From contig DAOWCY010000232.1 of NCBI GenBank assembly GCA_030639305.1, forward strand, positions 1 through 10,732: a stretch of 10,732 nucleotides of DNA. Reading direction: 5' to 3'. The position numbers and the translations under genes are program-made. This DNA comes from JAGLQA01 sp023135565. GTDB lineage: Bacteria; Acidobacteriota; Aminicenantia; UBA2199. Shown one piece after another: positions 1-2,794 of the stretch; the stretch's first letter is position 1; each line of letters opens with the position of its first letter. The notes beneath the pieces were generated by a model. That model did no database searches. It was given only the letters and a program-made list of their open reading frames with translations, and was not told the DNA's origin.

Positions 1-129
1 GGCCCTGCCGGGGGCCAAACTTTTGATTATTGACCAGCTAAAATTCCCCTCTTGAGAGGGGTGGCACTGAGGGGCTTTTTTGTTTTTTGCCCCGAAGTGA
101 CGGGGTGTGTTAGCTCGTCGAAAAGCACC
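1..129 (+). repeat. 129-bp terminal direct repeat, left copy
   Basis: The first 129 bases are identical to the last 129 bases of the window (10604-10732). I compared them base by base and found no mismatch. The segment contains the right part of a GCC-rich repeat module and a nested hairpin element. An exact overlap of this size at both ends is what an assembler leaves when a contig is circular, or when both ends stop in the same multi-copy repeat. Either reading is possible; no plasmid or phage replication gene is present to favour a circle. Confidence 0.9.
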
Positions 130-159
130 ACCGTTCAACGCCCCCCCACGCGAGTGGGG
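32..159 (+). repeat. Nested CCCCTC-hairpin element inside E1
   Basis: Against repeat E5, the E1 copy is continuous up to GATTATT (position 31) and again from TTTAGAATC (160), with about 128 bp of unrelated sequence between. The insert has stacked hairpins: CCCCTC-TTGA-GAGGGG near 47-62, GGGGC with GCCCC around T-runs near 71-93, CCCCG with CGGGG near 90-105, and CCCCAC-GCGA-GTGGGG at 144-159. The T-run hairpin resembles the GGGGGC/GCCCCC hairpin at 2060-2092. It looks like a small palindromic element inserted in, or recombined into, the larger repeat. No transposase gene is present, so it would be non-autonomous. Confidence 0.6.
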
Positions 160-233
160 TTTAGAATCAAAGGCGCTCACACGCTGCCCCTGCCGCGGAG
201 CCGCTTATAGGCTGGGGACGCCGTCCCCCTTAT

Positions 234-782
234 CTATGCAAATACTTCATTAAAATCGAAAGCCATGGAACAAGGCCCTAAATCGAAAAATACTTTCCCT
301 CCGGGAAAATCTTCTATCTCTTTATACTCGCTGCTCCGCAGCGTAAATACGTCGGCGCTTTTGGTTTCCGGGTCCAGGATGCAGTAATATTTTACCCCCG
401 CTTCCCGGTAAAGCCGGTATTTCAACACCCGGTCTTTGCGCCGGGTAGAAGGCGATAATATCTCGAAAACCAATACCGGCGTAATAGTGAGCTTTTTGTT
501 GTCTTTGTTATCTCCGCAGATGACGAAGTTGTCGGGCTGGACGATAGTATCTTCGGTGATCTGCCAATCCACGGGCAGACTGACTTTGCACATTTTACAA
601 TTTTCCAGCAGTTTGCGCAACTGCACAGCGATGTTGAGGCTGATCTGTTGGTGATCGAAAGCCGGGGCCGGAACCATAGCATAAGGTATGCCGTCGATGA
701 CTTCCCAGCGGCCTTCCCACTGCACGTAGTCGTTATAGGTATAGTGCGGTAAGTCTTCGATTTTTAATGCAGGTAAAACCAT
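234..782 (-). CDS. Uma2 family nuclease-fold protein, copy 1
   Basis: This 182-residue protein matches the Uma2 family (formerly DUF820), which adopts a PD-(D/E)XK endonuclease-like fold; substrates are unknown for most members. Visible family motifs are the N-terminal YTYNDYVQWEGRWEVIDG block (residues 14-31), VQPD with Asp84, the core strand VFEILSPST with Glu107, and RVLKYRLYREAGVKYY with Lys121. Asp84, Glu107 and Lys121 are the likely catalytic set. Length is normal for the family. The ATG at 782 is supported by an AAGAGGA Shine-Dalgarno sequence 7 nt upstream. It lies 38 nt downstream of the AlbA_2 gene with no terminator between, so the two are probably co-transcribed. It is about 85% identical to the Uma2 gene at 8881-9429, with most differences in residues 43-76. 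Cys62 and Cys65 form a CxxC found in both copies. Confidence 0.9.
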   Translation of the reverse strand: MVLPALKIEDLPHYTYNDYVQWEGRWEVIDGIPYAMVPAPAFDHQQISLNIAVQLRKLLENCKMCKVSLPVDWQITEDTIVQPDNFVICGDNKDNKKLTITPVLVFEILSPSTRRKDRVLKYRLYREAGVKYYCILDPETKSADVFTLRSSEYKEIEDFPGGKVFFDLGPCSMAFDFNEVFA

Positions 783-820
783 TTTGATTCCTCTTAAAAA
801 GCAGCGGCGCGAAAAAACCG

Positions 821-1966
821 TTACGCCGGGCCGGTTTCCTGCGCCGGGGACGCCCCCGGGTAGTTTTTTCTTTTAAACACGGTAATAAACATCCCGGCTA
901 CCTCTTTAAAAACAGTGCCGGGTTCTTTTTCCAGGATTAAGCTGATACCCCGGCCCCATTTTTCTATATAATGGACGCGATTCAACATTTCGGCGATGAT
1001 TTCATTGCGCCGTTTCGACACCATTTCGCTCTTGATTTGTTCGATAGTGAGCCCGCCTAACAAACCGCCGGGGTTCCTGATTTCCACCCTATCTTTAAAA
1101 ACCGCGATATTCACCGAATCATACTCGTTATAATCGCGGTGGCAAAAGGCATTTAAGATGGCTTCGCGATAAGCTTGCTGGTCGATTTCCGGCACATCTA
1201 CCCGGTACAGTCCGTTCAATTTCATGCCGATGTGGATATTTTTCAGGATGTACTCTTCTGCTTTTTCGATCAGGTAGAAAAGGTCGCCGCTGTACTCCTG
1301 TCTATCTATGATATAAGCGGTATTGGTGGCGCCGAAAACCGCGCAGCGCAGCCTGGCATTGGGGAAAAAGCGGGGCGGTTTTTTGCCGAAAAGGAGCAAG
1401 GTCGAGTTGAGCGGTTTGTCTTTGTGGAGTAAGTTTAGTTTTTCCAGGTCATTTTGCAAGCCTGAATATTTCAGGCCGGCTTCGTTTAGGAAGCGTTTGA
1501 TTTTTTCAACGCTGATGTCTTTAATTTCGGCATTGGGGCAAGGGCGGTTATCCCAACCCGGCTGCGGTTTATTTTTTTCTAAGATTTTGTTTTCCAGTTC
1601 TTTGGCGCTCAGTTTGCGGTCTTCGTCGCCCACCCTGATGAACGCCCTGCCGAAAGCGTAGTAGGGGCTGTCGCCGCCGGAAAATTTGACATGAATGCAG
1701 TCGATGCCTTTGATTTTGATCGGGGTGATTTCCGGGTAGATTTTGGGTTCGATATTTTCGCCGATGGCCTGGGATATTTTTCTAATAGTGGTTTCGGAAA
1801 TATCCTGTCCCACCACGGTGCCGTCGTTTTTGATGCCGAAATAGACGTCGCCCCGGGCGTGTTTATTGAGGATGGCGGAGATGGAGATGACGGCGTTTTT
1901 GAGTTCAGCGGTAGATTTCTTGAGTTCTAAGGTCTCGCTTTCTTTAAAGTTCATTTTTGTTGTCAT
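821..1966 (-). CDS. AlbA_2 / RecG-like ATP-binding protein 1 (Schlafen AlbA_2 domain)
   Basis: This 381-residue protein has the layout of bacterial AlbA_2 plus HATPase_c_4 proteins, usually annotated as putative transcriptional regulators or 'RecG-like helicases', though no helicase motifs are present. The N-terminal AlbA_2 domain (about residues 10-120) shows ESETLELKKS and the signature GDVYFGIKNDGTVVGQ (39-54). The C-terminal part (about 265-360) shows REAILNAFCHRDY (267-279), EIRNPGGL (296-303) and EKWGRG (335-340), typical of the degenerate GHKL-like ATPase module. There is no winged-helix extension after it, so it is shorter than members of about 450-500 residues. The ATG at 1966 has no Shine-Dalgarno sequence but lies 9 nt after a TATAAT box, so the mRNA may be nearly leaderless; codon 5 is an alternative ATG. 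It is followed by Uma2 copy 1. The biochemical role in this subfamily is not established. Confidence 0.88.
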   Translation of the reverse strand: MTTKMNFKESETLELKKSTAELKNAVISISAILNKHARGDVYFGIKNDGTVVGQDISETTIRKISQAIGENIEPKIYPEITPIKIKGIDCIHVKFSGGDSPYYAFGRAFIRVGDEDRKLSAKELENKILEKNKPQPGWDNRPCPNAEIKDISVEKIKRFLNEAGLKYSGLQNDLEKLNLLHKDKPLNSTLLLFGKKPPRFFPNARLRCAVFGATNTAYIIDRQEYSGDLFYLIEKAEEYILKNIHIGMKLNGLYRVDVPEIDQQAYREAILNAFCHRDYNEYDSVNIAVFKDRVEIRNPGGLLGGLTIEQIKSEMVSKRRNEIIAEMLNRVHYIEKWGRGISLILEKEPGTVFKEVAGMFITVFKRKNYPGASPAQETGPA

Positions 1967-1975
1967 AGCGTTTCA

Positions 1976-1981
1976 ATTATA
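1976..1981 (-). promoter_or_regulatory. TATAAT -10 box for AlbA_2 protein 1
   Basis: On the minus strand a perfect TATAAT (1981-1976) ends 9 nt before the ATG at 1966. A start site 6-8 nt downstream would give a leader of only 1-3 nt, which fits the absence of a Shine-Dalgarno sequence. No good -35 hexamer is found at 17 nt (TAGATA), so the promoter assignment is tentative. It lies directly after a terminator hairpin (1984-2008), which would insulate it from upstream transcription. Confidence 0.45.
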
Positions 1982-1983
1982 AT

Positions 1984-2008
1984 AAAAAAGCGGGTAAATA
2001 TCTACCCG
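1984..2008 (-). terminator. Rho-independent terminator between MNT region and AlbA_2 gene 1
   Basis: On the minus strand the sequence forms CGGGTA-GATATT-TACCCG (6-bp stem, 6-nt loop) followed by C and six T residues. The stem can be extended by AAGCG/CGCTT with a bulge. This is a classical intrinsic terminator layout pointing in the direction of transcription. It would end transcripts coming from the MNT gene before AlbA_2 protein 1. Confidence 0.6.
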
Positions 2009-2033
2009 TCGCTTAATCTCTTTTCTACCTACC

Positions 2034-2112
2034 ATGAAATTACTCTTTGCCTTCGGCGACAAGGGGGCTTTTTTGAAAAATTGCCCCCCTTGACCCCCAA
2101 AAAAACTTTTGT
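2034..2112 (+). repeat. Divergent module-A copy (E2a) with CAAGGGGGC hairpin
   Basis: It begins ATGAAATTACTCTTTGCCTTCGGCG, the same left edge as the E6 copy (AAAATTACTTTTTGCCTCCGG) and the inverted copy ending at 2293. In place of the usual GGCCC hairpin it has CAAGGGGGC (2060-2068) pairing with GCCCCCCTTG (2083-2092) around a T/A-rich loop. It then ends in AAAAACTTTTG. The T-run hairpin resembles the one in the nested element of E1. Confidence 0.5.
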
Positions 2113-2113
2113 T

Positions 2114-2157
2114 TAATTTCGTTGTCTCCGGGTAAGGCACGCATCATAAAGAACTAC
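2114..2157. repeat. 45-bp intergenic direct repeat, copy 1
   Basis: TAATTTCGTTGTCTCCGGG... to ...CATCATAAAGAACTAC matches 2285-2329 with scattered substitutions and a 1-nt length difference. On the minus strand both copies contain GTAGTT-N4-ATGATGCGYGCC. The two copies flank module-A fragments. Confidence 0.65.
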
Positions 2158-2212
2158 TATGAAATTAGCCACAGAGGGTACAGAGGCGGGAGCGCTTCTC
2201 GCTTTTAAATGA

Positions 2213-2293
2213 TTAAAAGTTTTGTTCAAACTTTTTCAAAAGTTTGGCCTCCCCGGCAGGAGCCGCCGGAGGCAAAGAATGATGTAATTTCAT
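2213..2293 (-). repeat. Inverted module-A copy (E2b)
   Basis: Read on the minus strand from 2293, this segment is ATGAAATTACATCATTCTTTG, then GCCTCCGGCGGC, the GCC-rich hairpin, and AAACTTTTGAAAAAGTTTGAACAAAACTTTT, so it matches E4 and E5. It is the only copy inverted relative to the genes. With E2a (2034-2112) it forms an imperfect inverted pair enclosing about 100 bp. Confidence 0.75.
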
Positions 2294-2329
2294 TCGTTTC
2301 CGGGCGAGGCGCGCATCATGATTAACTAC
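2285..2329. repeat. 45-bp intergenic direct repeat, copy 2
   Basis: This is the second copy of the segment at 2114-2157. On the minus strand it places GGAGG 9 nt before ATGATG, giving a nine-codon frame (2290-2319), whereas copy 1 lacks the ribosome-binding site. It overlaps the left end of the inverted module A. Confidence 0.65.
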
Positions 2330-2333
2330 CTCC

Positions 2334-2387
2334 TCATTCTTTAACCGATTCCCGTATTACTTCCATGAATTTCTTCATTTCTGTCAT
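2334..2387 (-). CDS. Possible 17-codon small ORF overlapping the MNT 3' end
   Basis: The frame encodes MTEMKKFMEVIRESVKE and is preceded by a strong Shine-Dalgarno sequence, GGGGAGG (2400-2394), 6 nt before the ATG. It overlaps the last 47 nt of the nucleotidyltransferase gene in another frame. Its TGA lies inside GAATGAGGAGG, where a second ribosome-binding site begins. It could be a genuine small protein or leader peptide, the surviving start of a lost downstream gene (an MNT gene usually has a HEPN partner there), or chance. No family is recognisable at this length. Confidence 0.3.
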   Translation of the reverse strand: MTEMKKFMEVIRESVKE

Positions 2388-2730
2388 AAATAACCTCCCC
2401 TTTTTTTAAGATCATGGCTTTAAATTTCGGATCTTCGTCCAGATCGACTAAGTCGATGGGCCATTCTATTCGTTCAGTAAGTTGGGAATACAATTTAAAA
2501 AACTCCTCTGCTTTTATCCCGATCAACCCTATATCTATATCGGAAATTTCGGAAAAATGTTCTTTGTCGGTGATGGAACCGAATAACACGATCTGCTCGA
2601 CATTAAACGCTGCCCCTATTTCGACTATAGCGGGTATGTGTTTCCTTAATTTTAAAAAAAGCTTATAATGCTTCTCTTTTTCCGCTTCCAACCTTCTTCT
2701 CAGGGATGCTAACATTTTTTTTGGGTCCAT
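2341..2730 (-). CDS. MNT-type minimal nucleotidyltransferase, orphan
   Basis: This 129-residue protein has the Pol-beta superfamily nucleotidyltransferase signature: LFGSITDKEHFSEISDIDIGL, with Gly51-Ser52 and the metal-binding pair Asp64 and Asp66, and a third acidic position at PIDLVDL (Asp93 or Asp96). Such minimal nucleotidyltransferases are best known as the antitoxin half of HEPN/MNT modules, where they AMPylate the HEPN toxin. An N-terminal helix of about 30 charged residues precedes the domain. No HEPN gene lies next to it; the downstream region is repeat debris, so it is an orphan or its partner was lost. The ATG at 2730 has no clear Shine-Dalgarno sequence, but a TATAAT box ends 12 nt upstream. 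Codon 6 is an alternative ATG. Confidence 0.85.
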   Translation of the reverse strand: MDPKKMLASLRRRLEAEKEKHYKLFLKLRKHIPAIVEIGAAFNVEQIVLFGSITDKEHFSEISDIDIGLIGIKAEEFFKLYSQLTERIEWPIDLVDLDEDPKFKAMILKKGEVIYDRNEEIHGSNTGIG

Positions 2731-2742
2731 TTTTTCAGCTAT

Positions 2743-2767
2743 ATTATACCATTACATGACGGTAATG
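2743..2767 (-). promoter_or_regulatory. Promoter -10 and adjoining inverted repeat for MNT gene
   Basis: On the minus strand TATAAT (2748-2743) lies 12 nt before the MNT start codon. Immediately upstream is a perfect inverted repeat, CATTAC-N6-GTAATG (2750-2767), inside the expected -35/-10 spacer, a natural operator position. The -35 is poor (TTGTTC at 18 nt). Autoregulation by a toxin-antitoxin-type protein would fit, but that is inference. Confidence 0.5.
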
Positions 2768-2770
2768 AAC

Positions 2771-2787
2771 AATATGTTTTACATATT
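2771..2787. repeat. Inverted repeat AATATGT-TTT-ACATATT after NACHT stop
   Basis: This is a 7-bp perfect stem with a 3-nt loop, 8 nt past the NACHT stop codon on the minus strand. It is AT-rich and lacks a U-tract on the minus strand, so it would be at best a weak terminator. It could equally be a second operator half upstream of the MNT promoter. Confidence 0.4.
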
Positions 2788-2794
2788 TTAAATT

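Larger units (their letters stand above)
1..231 (+). repeat. Composite hairpin repeat E1, 3' of Uma2 copy 1
   Basis: This is a copy of the modular intergenic repeat seen also at 5781-5958, 7189-7392, 9518-9726 and 10595-10732; its left edge is cut by the window start. It begins with module A (GGCCC-TGCC-GGGGGCC hairpin, then AAACTTTTGATTATT). It is interrupted by a different hairpin element (32-159), and resumes with module B (TTTAGAATCAAAGGCGC..., 160-189) and a shortened module C with a GGGGAC-GCC-GTCCCC hairpin at 214-228. Its right edge lies about 3 nt from the stop codon of Uma2 copy 1, which is transcribed towards it. I see no open reading frame of interest. A role as a transcript 3' end is possible, but there is no clean U-tract after the hairpins on the minus strand. 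Confidence 0.8.
1967..2340. other. 374-bp gene-free stretch filled with repeat fragments
   Basis: No supported gene lies here. From right to left it holds a nine-codon mini reading frame (2290-2319), a 45-bp repeat copy (2285-2329), an inverted module A (2213-2273), and a CCACAGAGGGTACAGAGG block (2169-2186). Next come the first copy of the 45-bp repeat (2114-2157), a module-A-like piece with a strong hairpin (2034-2112), and a terminator with a -10 box before the AlbA_2 gene. It looks like a graveyard of several dispersed repeats. Confidence 0.75.

Noticed and set aside
214..228. Intrinsic terminator at GGGGAC-GCC-GTCCCC after Uma2 copy 1
   Set aside because: The stem is good but no U-tract follows it on the minus strand; it was kept only as part of the repeat.
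821..1966. RecG helicase annotation for the AlbA_2 proteins
   Set aside because: The proteins have no Walker or SF2 helicase motifs; the label comes from historical naming of the AlbA_2/HATPase_c_4 family.
2169..2186. CCACAGAGGGTACAGAGG block as a regulatory site
   Set aside because: It resembles dispersed CACAGAG-type repeats seen in many bacterial genomes and is not placed near a promoter; no function can be supported.
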